NCBI RefSeq assembly: GCF_002197685.1
Contig: NZ_NBBI01000002.1
Span: 124,001 to 188,000, forward strand
Direction of reading: 5' to 3'
Origin: Sphingomonas dokdonensis
GTDB taxonomy: Bacteria > Pseudomonadota > Alphaproteobacteria > Sphingomonadales > Sphingomonadaceae
DNA length: 64,000 nucleotides
The notes beneath the pieces are model-generated. The model was given only the letters and a program-made list of their open reading frames with translations, was not told where the DNA came from and did no database searches. Shown piece after piece: positions 17,845 through 27,436 of the stretch. The number at the start of each line of letters is the position of its first letter. Positions within the stretch are counted from its first letter, which is position 1. Made by a program: the position numbers and the translations under genes.

Positions 17845-18294
17845 ATGGATTACTCGCCCGAGGTGCTGACGATCGCGCAGACGATCCAGCTATCGCTCAG
17901 CCCGGTCTTCATGCTTGCCGGTATCGGCGCCCTGCTTAACGTACTGGCCGGGCGCCTCTCCCGCGTGATCGACCGTGCCCGCGCCCTGGAGGCCGCGCCG
18001 GCGGCCATGTCGGATGAGGACCGTACGCGGCGCGCGTGGGAGCTTCGCCTGCTTGATCGCCGCATGACCATCATCAACCGCGCCCTGTTTCTGGCGGTCA
18101 GCTCCGCCGTGATGACCTGCGCGGTGGTCGCCACCCTGTTCGTCGGCGTGCTGGCCAGTCTGCACATCGGTCAACTGGTGGCGATCGCCTTCATTCTGGC
18201 GATGCTGCTACTGATCGCCAGCCTGTCCTGCTTCATGATCGAGGTGAGCAATTCCATGGAGGCCAACCGCGTGCGCGCCGAGCTGATGCGCTGA
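17845..18294 (+). CDS. DUF2721 family membrane protein
   Basis: A 149-residue inner-membrane protein of unknown function. Its opening (IAQTIQLSLSPVFMLAGIGALLNVLAGRLSRVIDRAR) and the later RRMTIINRALFLAVSSAV with two closing hydrophobic helices are the family pattern: three membrane spans with a charged loop in the middle. The ATG at 17845 is preferred because the upstream in-frame extension overlaps the divergent gene and lacks similarity. No operon partner; the next gene begins 56 bp later. Confidence 0.8.
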   Translation: MDYSPEVLTIAQTIQLSLSPVFMLAGIGALLNVLAGRLSRVIDRARALEAAPAAMSDEDRTRRAWELRLLDRRMTIINRALFLAVSSAVMTCAVVATLFVGVLASLHIGQLVAIAFILAMLLLIASLSCFMIEVSNSMEANRVRAELMR

Positions 18295-18349
18295 AACCTG
18301 CCACCGTGCGTTTGACGCTGAAGATGACGGTGATTTGGGAGGAGATGGG

Positions 18350-19519
18350 TTGAGGCGGGTCCTGAAGTTGGCGGCCACTGCGCTGTTGCTGTTGACGGTG
18401 GTGGCGGGTCTCGCAGCAACCATCGTGCCGCGCTTCCTCGACCGCATTTATTATCGCGGCCCAGCGACCGATCACTTCAATGGCAGCCGTTTCTTCAATC
18501 CCGACGGCGAGGACGACACTGCACGTCCACCCACGGGAGGCAGTCGTGCCGGCTTTCTGTGGCGATTTCTGTCCGGCAGCGATGGCCGGCCACCCTGGCC
18601 AGACAAGGTTACGGTGAAACCCAGCGTGCCCGAGCGGCGCGTTATGGGCGATCGGATGGTGGCGACGTGGATCGGCCACGCCACCGTCCTGGTGCAGACG
18701 CAAGGGCTCAATATCCTTACCGATCCCATCTGGTCGGATCGCGCCGGGCCGCTCGGTTTCGGCCCCACGCGGGTGACGGCGCCGGGCGTGCGCTTCGACG
18801 ATCTGCCCAAGATCGATCTCGTGCTCGTCAGCCACAACCATTACGACCACCTCGACCAGGAAACGCTGAAACGGTTATGGCAGCGCGACCGGCCGCTGGT
18901 GGTCACCAGCCTCGGCAACGATAGCGTGATCGGGCAGGTCGGAGTGCCCGCAAGAGCGGTCGACTGGGGGCAAAGCGTCGTGGTGCGTCCGGGTGTGGAG
19001 GTGATCGTCTCGCGCAATCACCATTGGGGCAGCCGCTGGTTTGCCGATCGTAATCGCGCGCTCTGGTCGGCCTTCACCATTCGCTTGCCGGGCGGCAATC
19101 TGTTCTTCGCCGGCGACACGGGGCTCGGCGATGGCCAATGGCCGGCCGAAGCAGCATCGCATGGCCCGGTACGGCTGGCGCTTATCCCGATCGGCGCCTT
19201 TCGCTTCGTGCCAGCGCAGATGGCGTCCGGCAGCCACATCGGCCCGCCGGATGCGGTGCGGGTATTCAGCCGCATGGCCCCGTCACGCGCGGTGCCTATC
19301 CATTGGGGCACCTTTCGCCTGAGCTATGAAGCGCGCGATACGCCGCCGCGGATGCTATCGGCCGTCATGCGCTGCGCCGGCTTCGATCCCGCGCGCTTCG
19401 CACCGGTCGGGCTTGGACGGCCCCTGACTGTGCCACCCGTAGGTTCACAGCCGCCACGCGGCGACGAGTCCCGGATCGAAAAATGTCTGTCTTCCGCGCC
19501 GGTAGCGGCGCTGCAGTAA
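18350..19519 (+). CDS. NAPE-PLD-like metallo-beta-lactamase-fold hydrolase, membrane anchored
   Basis: A 389-residue metal-dependent hydrolase. An N-terminal hydrophobic helix (about 8-25) likely anchors it to the membrane or exports it. The metal motif HNHYDHLD (162-169) and a later FAGDTGLGDG and PIHWGTFRLS follow the N-acyl-phosphatidylethanolamine phospholipase D/UlaG-like pattern, and the ATWIGHATVLVQ segment marks the start of the fold. The TTG at 18350 is preceded by GGAGGAG at ideal distance, better than the upstream TTG at 18335. Substrate probably a phosphodiester, possibly a lipid. Confidence 0.85.
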   Translation: MRRVLKLAATALLLLTVVAGLAATIVPRFLDRIYYRGPATDHFNGSRFFNPDGEDDTARPPTGGSRAGFLWRFLSGSDGRPPWPDKVTVKPSVPERRVMGDRMVATWIGHATVLVQTQGLNILTDPIWSDRAGPLGFGPTRVTAPGVRFDDLPKIDLVLVSHNHYDHLDQETLKRLWQRDRPLVVTSLGNDSVIGQVGVPARAVDWGQSVVVRPGVEVIVSRNHHWGSRWFADRNRALWSAFTIRLPGGNLFFAGDTGLGDGQWPAEAASHGPVRLALIPIGAFRFVPAQMASGSHIGPPDAVRVFSRMAPSRAVPIHWGTFRLSYEARDTPPRMLSAVMRCAGFDPARFAPVGLGRPLTVPPVGSQPPRGDESRIEKCLSSAPVAALQ

Positions 19520-19580
19520 TGCCGGTCGCCAAGGTTCGTCACGGCTTCAAATCGCTGACGCCGGCTGCCACAGCATCGCA

Positions 19581-22049
19581 ATGATGCCTGCCAGCGACCT
19601 GCCGATCCATGCCGTCTTGCCTGACCTGCTGGCGACGCTGCGTGATCGCTCGTCAGCAGTGCTGGTGGCGCCGCCGGGCGCTGGCAAGACGACGGCAGTC
19701 GCACCGGCGCTGCTCGATCAGCCATGGTGCACCGGCGAGGTGCTGCTGCTCTCACCCCGCCGTCTGGCTGCGCGGGCAGCAGCGGAGCGGATGGCGGCGC
19801 TGGCGGGCGAGCCGGTCGGGCAAACGTTCGGCTATGCCACGCGCCTCGACACCAAGCGTTCGGCCGATACGCGCGTCACGGTGGTCACGGAGGGCATCTT
19901 CACCGCCCGCATCCAGCGCGATCCCGAGCTTGCCGGCGTCTCCGCCGTGCTGTTCGACGAAGTGCACGAACGCAGTCTGGATGGCGATTTCGGCTTGGCT
20001 ATGGCGATCGACGCACAAGCGGGGCTGCGCGAAGATTTGCGGCTGGTCGCAATGTCGGCGACGCTCGACGGCGCGCGTTTCGCCGCGCTGCTTGGCGATG
20101 CGCCAGTGATCGAAAGCGCGGGCCGCAGCTGGCCGCTGTCGCTGGTGCACCTTGGCCGCACGCACGACCGGATCGAGGATGCGGTGGCCGCAGCGGTGCG
20201 GCAGGCGCTGACCGAGGCGGATGGCGGCGTGCTGGCCTTTCTGCCCGGCGTGGCGGAGATCGAGCGCACGGCGGAGCGGCTCGAACAGATGACCGACGTC
20301 GCGCTGCATCGCCTACACGGCAGCCTCGACCCGGCTGCGCAGCGCGCTGCGATCCGCGCCGAACCCGACGGGCATCGCAAGCTGGTGCTGGCCACCAGCA
20401 TCGCCGAGACCAGCCTGACGCTTGATGGTATCCGGATCGTGGTGGATTCGGGGCTTGCCCGACGCCCGCGCTATGACCGTGCGGCCGGGATGACGCGGCT
20501 GGTGACCGAACGAGCAAGCCAGGCGGCCGTGACCCAGCGTGCGGGCCGCGCGGCGCGGCAAGGCCCCGGCGTCGCCTACCGTTTGTGGGAGGAGGCGGCG
20601 ACCGCCGGGCTGCCGCGCTTCGATCCGCCCGAGATCCTGGAAGCGGACCTGTCTTCGCTTGTGCTTGCCGCCGCGATCTGGGGCGTCGCCGACCCGCGCG
20701 ACCTCGCCTGGATCGATCCGCCGCCAGACGCCGCGGTAAGCGAGGCGAGAGCACGGCTTCTCACGCTTGGCGCGCTCGACGGCGACGGCCGCCCCACCCA
20801 CCATGGCCGAGCCATTGCGGCCTTGCCGATGCCGCCGCGGCTTGCGCACATGCTGCTGCGGGCAGGTGAGCTTGGACGGGCCAGCATCGCGGCAGATGTG
20901 GCGGTGCTGCTGAGCGAGCGCGGGCTTGGCGGCAATGATGTCGATCTGGACCTGCGCCTGCGCCGCTGGCGCAACGACGGGTCGCCGAAGGCCAAGGGGG
21001 CAAGGCAGCTTGCAACGCGATGGGCGCGTGCCGCGGAACGACCCGCTTCGACGCAGGCCGACCCCGTGCCTGCCGCCGCCACGGGAGCAGATGTCGCCGT
21101 GGCGCTCGCCTTTCCCGACCGGATCGCGCGCCGCCGCGACGCATCTGGCGAACGCTGGGCCTCGGTTGGCGGCCGTGGGTTAAAGCTGGATCCCTCGTCA
21201 TCGCTGGCGCGCGAGGAATGGCTGGCGGTGGCGGAGACGCAGGGCATAGCGGCGGGCGCGCGCATCCTTTCGGCCGTCGCGATCGCCGAAGAAACGATCG
21301 TTGCGCTGTTCGGCGAACGAATCGAAACACGATACCTTGCCGAATTTGACGCCGGCACTGGCAGCGTGCGTCCGGTGCGCGAGCGCCGCCTTGGCACCAT
21401 TCGTCTGGCCAGCGCACCCGATCCGGATGCGGCGCCTGCCGACGTCGAGGCTGCGCTGATCGAGGGCGTGCGCCGGCACGGCCTTTCGTTGCTGCCATGG
21501 GGAGAGGGGGCACGCGCCTTTCGTCAACGCGCAAGCTACGCTGGCCTGCCGTTCGACGACGAAAGCCTGGTGGCGCGTCTCGATGAGTGGTTGCCGCCGT
21601 TGGTAGCGGGCAAGCGGCGGCTCGATGCCATTGCGCCCGGTGCCCTGGCCGATGCGCTGCGTAACCTGTTGTCCTGGGAGGAGGCGCAGCGGGTCGATCG
21701 CATGGCGCCGCCCAGCTTCACCAGCCCGGCCGGCAGCACTCATTCCATCGATTATTCGGCCGAGGGCGGCCCGCGCGTCGAGCTGCGCGTCCAGGCTTTG
21801 TTCGGGCTTTCGGAGCATCCGACAATCGGCACGGATCGCGTGCCGCTGGTGCTGTCGCTGACATCGCCGGCGGGTCGCCCCATTCAGACGACGCGCGATC
21901 TTCCCGGCTTCTGGGCGGGAAGCTGGGCCGCGGTGGCCAAGGAAATGCGCGGCCGCTACCCGCGCCATCCCTGGCCCGACGACCCCGCGGCGGCGTCCGC
22001 CACGCTGCGCACGAAAAATGCCGATGCAAGAGCGCGCGGATCGCGATAA
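19581..22049 (+). CDS. hrpB: ATP-dependent RNA helicase HrpB
   Basis: A DEAH/RHA-type helicase of 822 residues. Walker A is GAGKTT (33-38), the Walker B box is DEVH (126-129), and motif III is SAT (159-161). The C-terminal half contains QRAGRAARQGPG (motif VI) and the HrpB-specific C-terminal region. Full length (E. coli 809 aa) with no frameshift. HrpB is widespread but its substrate RNA is poorly known. It lies between a hydrolase gene and an NDUFS4-like gene without obvious functional connection. Confidence 0.95.
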   Translation: MMPASDLPIHAVLPDLLATLRDRSSAVLVAPPGAGKTTAVAPALLDQPWCTGEVLLLSPRRLAARAAAERMAALAGEPVGQTFGYATRLDTKRSADTRVTVVTEGIFTARIQRDPELAGVSAVLFDEVHERSLDGDFGLAMAIDAQAGLREDLRLVAMSATLDGARFAALLGDAPVIESAGRSWPLSLVHLGRTHDRIEDAVAAAVRQALTEADGGVLAFLPGVAEIERTAERLEQMTDVALHRLHGSLDPAAQRAAIRAEPDGHRKLVLATSIAETSLTLDGIRIVVDSGLARRPRYDRAAGMTRLVTERASQAAVTQRAGRAARQGPGVAYRLWEEAATAGLPRFDPPEILEADLSSLVLAAAIWGVADPRDLAWIDPPPDAAVSEARARLLTLGALDGDGRPTHHGRAIAALPMPPRLAHMLLRAGELGRASIAADVAVLLSERGLGGNDVDLDLRLRRWRNDGSPKAKGARQLATRWARAAERPASTQADPVPAAATGADVAVALAFPDRIARRRDASGERWASVGGRGLKLDPSSSLAREEWLAVAETQGIAAGARILSAVAIAEETIVALFGERIETRYLAEFDAGTGSVRPVRERRLGTIRLASAPDPDAAPADVEAALIEGVRRHGLSLLPWGEGARAFRQRASYAGLPFDDESLVARLDEWLPPLVAGKRRLDAIAPGALADALRNLLSWEEAQRVDRMAPPSFTSPAGSTHSIDYSAEGGPRVELRVQALFGLSEHPTIGTDRVPLVLSLTSPAGRPIQTTRDLPGFWAGSWAAVAKEMRGRYPRHPWPDDPAAASATLRTKNADARARGSR

Positions 22050-22059
22050 GGACATGCCC

Positions 22060-22341
22060 ATGCCGACCGCCCGTATCTATCAGCGCCCGAAGAATGCCAT
22101 GCAATCGGGCAAGGCCCGCACCGATCGCTGGCAGCTCGAATATGAGCCTGCCGAGCCGCAGCGGCCCGATCCGCTCACCGGCTGGGCCGGCAGCGGCGAC
22201 ACCCGCGGGCAGATCCGCCTCGGTTTCCCGACGATGGAGGCGGCGGTCGCCTATGCCGAGCGCGAGGGCGTCGCCTATACGGTCGTGCCCGCGCCGACCA
22301 AGACGCTGAAGCTGCAGAGCTACGCCGACAATTTCAAGTGA
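22060..22341 (+). CDS. NDUFS4-like complex I accessory subunit
   Basis: A 93-residue protein matching the ETC complex I (NDUFS4/18 kDa) family that helps assemble the NADH-binding module of respiratory complex I in alphaproteobacteria and mitochondria. Visible are ARIYQRPKNAMQSG, WQLEYEP, DPLTGWAGSGDT and FPTMEAAVAYAEREG, followed by the end APTKTLKLQSYADNFK. The ATG at 22060 has AAGGA 7-8 nt upstream, better than ATG 22054 which is too close. It sits 10 bp after hrpB, so may be co-transcribed with it. A hairpin follows at 22470. Confidence 0.92.
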   Translation: MPTARIYQRPKNAMQSGKARTDRWQLEYEPAEPQRPDPLTGWAGSGDTRGQIRLGFPTMEAAVAYAEREGVAYTVVPAPTKTLKLQSYADNFK

Positions 22342-22469
22342 GGCAGCCGCGGCGCCGCTGTTGGCGTCGCCATTAGAGCGCTTGGTGCCGCGGCTGATCG
22401 CGCGGCCGCAACGCCAATACTTCGGCGACTTAGCGTTGTGCGAAGATGCGCGGCCAAGCGATACCGGAA

Positions 22470-22490
22470 GGGGCAGCCGCTACCTGCCCC
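22470..22490. terminator. Hairpin between NDUFS4-like gene and corC
   Basis: 7-bp stem GGGGCAG/CTGCCCC with a 7-nt loop in the space between two convergent genes. The following GTTCTGG is not a strong U-run, so termination strength is uncertain. Confidence 0.5.
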
Positions 22491-22504
22491 GTTCTGGGTC
22501 TAGC

Positions 22505-23413
<909 letters not shown>

Positions 23414-23923
23414 TTAGTCCTCTCGTATAAGGTAGGGATCCGCGATGCCGAGCGTCGCAAGCGCATCGCGCTCGATCGCCTCCATCGCATCCCCTTCGTC
23501 GTCGTTCATGTGATCATAGCCCAGCAGATGCAAGGTGCCATGGACGATCAGGTGGGTGGCGTGATCCGCCGCGGCGATCCCGCGCTCGGCCGCCTCGCTG
23601 GTGCACACGCCGTGCGCCAGGACGATATCGCCTAGCAGCACCTCGCCATCGTCGGAGTTCTGGCTGACGGTGTCGATCAGGTCGGGCTGCACCATCGGGA
23701 AGGACAGAACGTTGGTCGGCTTGTCCTTGCCGCGGTATTGCCCATTGAGCGTCTGCACCTCGGTATCGCTGGTCAGGCGAACGCTGACCTCGATCGTGGC
23801 TGGAGATGACAGGAGCGTGCCGAACGGCGTCGCGCCGATCGCGGCGCGCACCGCCGCATCGGCAAGCTGTTCCCACCGGCCATCCGGCCACGGCTCTTCC
23901 TGAAGGAGGGCAATTTCAATCAT
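23414..23923 (-). CDS. ybeY: Endoribonuclease/rRNA maturation factor YbeY
   Basis: Zinc-dependent single-strand RNase needed for 16S rRNA 3'-end maturation and ribosome quality control. The 169-residue protein carries the signature HGTLHLLGYDH with zinc ligands His128, His132 and His138, and the upstream NVLSFPM. It lies 33 bp behind phoH and directly precedes corC (zero spacing). Confidence 0.97.
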   Translation of the reverse strand: MIEIALLQEEPWPDGRWEQLADAAVRAAIGATPFGTLLSSPATIEVSVRLTSDTEVQTLNGQYRGKDKPTNVLSFPMVQPDLIDTVSQNSDDGEVLLGDIVLAHGVCTSEAAERGIAAADHATHLIVHGTLHLLGYDHMNDDEGDAMEAIERDALATLGIADPYLIRED

Positions 23924-23956
23924 GGCAGGCTCGCGTAAAATGGACGTCGAAGCGCA

Positions 23957-24958
23957 TCATGCGTCTCGCCCTTCGTAAGCTTCCACGATCCGGCCGACGA
24001 TAGGGTGACGCACCACATCGGCCGCACTGAAGCGGACCATCGCGATCCCCTCGACCCCATTAAGCCGCATGGTCGCGTCGGCAAGGCCGCTCGCTGCCAC
24101 GCCGCCGGGTAGGTCGGTCTGGTTGGGGTCGCCGCAGATCACCATGCGGCTGTTTTGCCCGAATCGCGTGAGAAACATCTTCATCTGCGCGGGGGTGGTG
24201 TTCTGCGCCTCGTCCAGAATCACAAAGGCATCGGCCAGCGTCCGCCCGCGCATGAAGGCGATGGGTGCGATCTCGATCTCGCCGCTGGCGATGCGCCGCT
24301 CGACCTGCTCCGCGGGAAGGCAGTCGTACAAGGCGTCGTAAAGCGGGCGCAGATAGGGGTCGACCTTCTCCTTCATGTCGCCCGGCAAGAAGCCGAGCCG
24401 CTCGCCCGCCTCGACGGCTGGACGCGAGAGGATCAGCCGCTGCACGCTGCCGGTGATGAGTTGCGCGACGGCCTGGGCGACGGCGAGATAGGTCTTGCCG
24501 GTGCCCGCGGGACCCAGCGCGAAGATCATGTCATTGTGCACCAGCTCGCGCATGTAATGCGCCTGCGCCGGGGTGCGCGGCACGATGGTTTTTTTGCGCG
24601 TACGGATCATGATCGGCGGCGCGCCGCCGGTTTTCTCCGCCGAAATGATGCCGTCCAGCGTCGGTTCGGCAGCCATGGCGATGGAGGCGTCGACGAGTCC
24701 GCTGTCCACCTCTTCGCCGCGCTGAATGCGGGCATACAGGTCGTTCAGCACGTCGCGGGCAAGGGCAACCTGCTCGGCCGTCCCCTCAAGCCCGACACGA
24801 TTGCCGCGCGCGGTAATGTAAACACCCAGCCGGTTCTCCAACGCAACAAGGTTGCGGTCATATTGGCCGAACAACGCGCTGAGCGATTGGGGACGATCGA
24901 AGGTAAGTTCGACCCTGCTACGTTCGCCCGCTTGGGCGGCTACGGGCTTTCGACTCAT
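23957..24958 (-). CDS. phoH: PhoH-like NTPase
   Basis: Cytoplasmic P-loop protein of 333 residues, often linked with YbeY and RNA metabolism. Walker A is GPAGTGKT (149-156); the FVILDEAQNTTPAQMKMFLTRFG region (about 245) and GDPNQTDLP are the other nucleotide-binding motifs. An N-terminal KH-like segment (about 15-80) is present. ATG 24958 is selected because AGGGAG sits 4 nt upstream, although the frame is open for 26 more codons. Upstream is a secreted protease gene rather than miaB, which usually neighbours phoH. Confidence 0.95.
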   Translation of the reverse strand: MSRKPVAAQAGERSRVELTFDRPQSLSALFGQYDRNLVALENRLGVYITARGNRVGLEGTAEQVALARDVLNDLYARIQRGEEVDSGLVDASIAMAAEPTLDGIISAEKTGGAPPIMIRTRKKTIVPRTPAQAHYMRELVHNDMIFALGPAGTGKTYLAVAQAVAQLITGSVQRLILSRPAVEAGERLGFLPGDMKEKVDPYLRPLYDALYDCLPAEQVERRIASGEIEIAPIAFMRGRTLADAFVILDEAQNTTPAQMKMFLTRFGQNSRMVICGDPNQTDLPGGVAASGLADATMRLNGVEGIAMVRFSAADVVRHPIVGRIVEAYEGRDA

Positions 24959-25100
24959 CTGGCTCCCTGAAGGTGCGTCATGCCCCGCCAATGTGGCAGC
25001 GGGAGGGGGCAAAGGTAAGACCCCTCCCAAGCCCAAACGGAAACGGCGCCGGATCGTTGCGGAATTACCGCAACCGACCCAGCGCCGTCAGTTTACGACA

Positions 25101-27221
25101 TCAAGCGATGACGCAGTTGATCGTCTCCAGCGAGTGGACCGGCGATGCCGAGGACACGAACAGCGCAGCGTCGAAGCTGCCGGCCGAACCGCCGCCGAAA
25201 CCGCCCAGGCCGCCGCCATTGGCGAGGCGGAGGTCGCTGAAGTCGAACGCGCCGGCGCCGACCGACGGAGCGTTCGACGTGCTCGGCGCGAACACGTCGT
25301 CGGCGCCGAGGGCGAACGGCGCAGGCGAGGCTGCTTCGTAGACGCGGCCAGCGGCAAAAGCGCTGGTCACCGTTGCTACCGGCGTGGTGGCGTCGGCGTA
25401 CCCGTAATAGAACAGGCCCTTCTGTTCGCCGAGGAACTGAAGGCCCTCGCCGGCATCGAAGTTCTGCAGGATGACGCGCGAACCCGTCTCGAGATCGAGC
25501 GCCAGATTGCCGGAGCTGCCAACCTTGATGATCCCGTCGTTGTTCGGATCGGACAGCGCCCGGTCCGTGACGATCATGTCATCACGGCCGAAATCGGTGA
25601 TACGGTCGATTCCCGTCCCGCCGTTGTTCAGCTTGAACACGAACGCATCGCGTCCGCCGCCGCCGATCAGACGATCGTCGCCTGCACCACCTTCGAAGAT
25701 GTTGTTGCCGGCATCGCCGGTGAGACGATCGTCGAACTTGGAGCCGATCACGCCCTCGATGCTGGTGAAGCGATCACCGGCTGCACCGGCCGAGCCGACG
25801 CCGTTCGCGAGCGATACGGTCACGCCCGACGTTGCCGTTTCGTAGCTGACGGTGTCGACGCCCGCGCCGCCATCGATGCGGTTTGCCGCGCTGTTGACGA
25901 TGATCAGATCATCGCCGCCGCCGCCGACGGCATTCTCGATTACCGTGCCGTAGGCGATAGAGACGTTATCGGTGAACAGGCCGTTCTCCAAACCTAGCTC
26001 GTTACGCAGATCGACATAATAATCGTATTGCGCCTGGGTGCGGGCGGCGAAGCCCAGCTCTGCACGCTTGGCGTTCACTTCTTCGAGCGACGGGAACTCG
26101 ATCACGCCGCCACCGGAGGAGAAGGCGCCTTCGTTCAGATCCATGATCGAGGGCGTATCCCAGCCGGAGAAGTCCAGCGTGTCACGGCCGCCGGCATCCC
26201 AGATGGTGACGATCGGGCGCGTGTTGAGCGTGAAGTCGAAAGCGTCTTCACGCGCGTTCGAATTGAAGCCGTAAGTGGTATTGCCCGTGCGCGTCGTCAT
26301 ATCGGCGCCATAGATGGCCTGGATTGCCGAAATGTCGTGCACCAGCGGCGTCGCCGCATAGGCGAAGTTCGTCAGCGTGAAATCGATGTGTTGCGCGCCC
26401 GTTTCATAAGCGTCGAAATAGCTCATGATCGAATATTGGCGCGAGTCCTGCGCGAACTTCGCGTCGTTCGCGTAGGTGATCGGGTCCGCCACGCCGTCGC
26501 CATCATTGTCGTCGGTGGCGTTGTAATCGCCCGGATGGCTCAGGCCGATCGCGTGACCAATCTCATGGATCATGGTCGTGACAGCGTAATAGCTGTTCGC
26601 CAGCGGGTTGAAGTTCGAGCCGACAAAGCCGTCGATCCACACGTCGCCGGCCAGACGGCCGATCTGCGTGAAGTCGTATGCTTCCTTGTAGCTGGCGTCG
26701 TAAATGTCGCCAAACGGCAGATAGGCGTAAGCCTGCGCGCCGCCGGTTGCCGTGTTGCCGAAGTTGATGTCGCCGTCGTAGGACTTGGTTTCCCGGAACG
26801 AGATGTTGATCAGGTCATCCCAGAGGTTGATAGAGGAGCGCGCAATGCCGCGCTGGCCGGCATTGAAGGCCGAAAAGTTCGCGCGGATCGCTTCTTCGAA
26901 AGAATCCGTTCCGGTCGCGTTGACATAATAGCTGTTCGCGAGTTCGCCGTAGTTCTTCCAGAACCCGAAATTGAGGACGCCGTCGTCCAGCACGCCATAG
27001 TTGTTGGTGTACCAATCCTGGCCCGTGCGGTTTAGGTTGGCGTTGATCGTGGTAACGTCCCAGATCGGCTTGCCGTTGTACGTGCCGCCGGCATCGGGAT
27101 CGACCGAACCGTAGCTGACATAGCGGCCGTCATCCCAGAACGTGCCTGCCGGGTGCTCGCCGCCGCTGGTACATGCCGGGCATTGGCACATCGCGCCGGT
27201 TGGTGCTTCAACAGTTGACAT
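25101..27221 (-). CDS. Serralysin-like M10 metalloprotease with RTX repeats
   Basis: Predicted secreted zinc protease of 706 residues. Residues about 200-270 form the catalytic domain: HEIGHAIGLSH (His219, Glu220, His223, His229) and the Met-turn YSIMSY (Met266). The C-terminal half has RTX calcium-binding repeats (GGGGDD 433-438, GGAGVD 451-456, GDAGNN 502-507, GGAGDD 511-516), suggesting type I secretion. The extreme end ETINCVIA fits the acidic-then-hydrophobic T1SS signal. There is no Sec signal. N-terminus has a small CQCPAC cluster. Start chosen by GGGAGGA 8 nt before the ATG. It interrupts the miaB-phoH order; no ABC secretion genes in the window. Confidence 0.9.
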   Translation of the reverse strand: MSTVEAPTGAMCQCPACTSGGEHPAGTFWDDGRYVSYGSVDPDAGGTYNGKPIWDVTTINANLNRTGQDWYTNNYGVLDDGVLNFGFWKNYGELANSYYVNATGTDSFEEAIRANFSAFNAGQRGIARSSINLWDDLINISFRETKSYDGDINFGNTATGGAQAYAYLPFGDIYDASYKEAYDFTQIGRLAGDVWIDGFVGSNFNPLANSYYAVTTMIHEIGHAIGLSHPGDYNATDDNDGDGVADPITYANDAKFAQDSRQYSIMSYFDAYETGAQHIDFTLTNFAYAATPLVHDISAIQAIYGADMTTRTGNTTYGFNSNAREDAFDFTLNTRPIVTIWDAGGRDTLDFSGWDTPSIMDLNEGAFSSGGGVIEFPSLEEVNAKRAELGFAARTQAQYDYYVDLRNELGLENGLFTDNVSIAYGTVIENAVGGGGDDLIIVNSAANRIDGGAGVDTVSYETATSGVTVSLANGVGSAGAAGDRFTSIEGVIGSKFDDRLTGDAGNNIFEGGAGDDRLIGGGGRDAFVFKLNNGGTGIDRITDFGRDDMIVTDRALSDPNNDGIIKVGSSGNLALDLETGSRVILQNFDAGEGLQFLGEQKGLFYYGYADATTPVATVTSAFAAGRVYEAASPAPFALGADDVFAPSTSNAPSVGAGAFDFSDLRLANGGGLGGFGGGSAGSFDAALFVSSASPVHSLETINCVIA

Positions 27222-27378
27222 TGTTATCGTCCTCCCAATCCCGACAGACAGGGGCAACGCTAAACGCAACGATCACGTCTACGCTGTGCGTAGGACGGGC
27301 ACCTATATCTCGAGCAGGAATGGCCCTGAAAGCGGACCACCATGATATAATAGTACGTTCGTCGGCTTAACTCTGTCT

Positions 27379-27395
27379 GTTCTTATGGAAAGAAC
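27379..27395. repeat. Small inverted repeat upstream of the M10 protease and downstream of miaB
   Basis: GTTCTT (27379-27384) pairs with AAGAAC (27390-27395) across a 5-nt loop, in a comparatively AT-rich 215-bp gap; a second short GTTTC/GAAAC repeat follows at 27401-27414. They may end miaB transcription or regulate the protease. No proof of either. Confidence 0.35.
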
Positions 27396-27436
27396 CTCTC
27401 GTTTCTTGCGAAACCTGTCAATAACTTGTCACGAAA

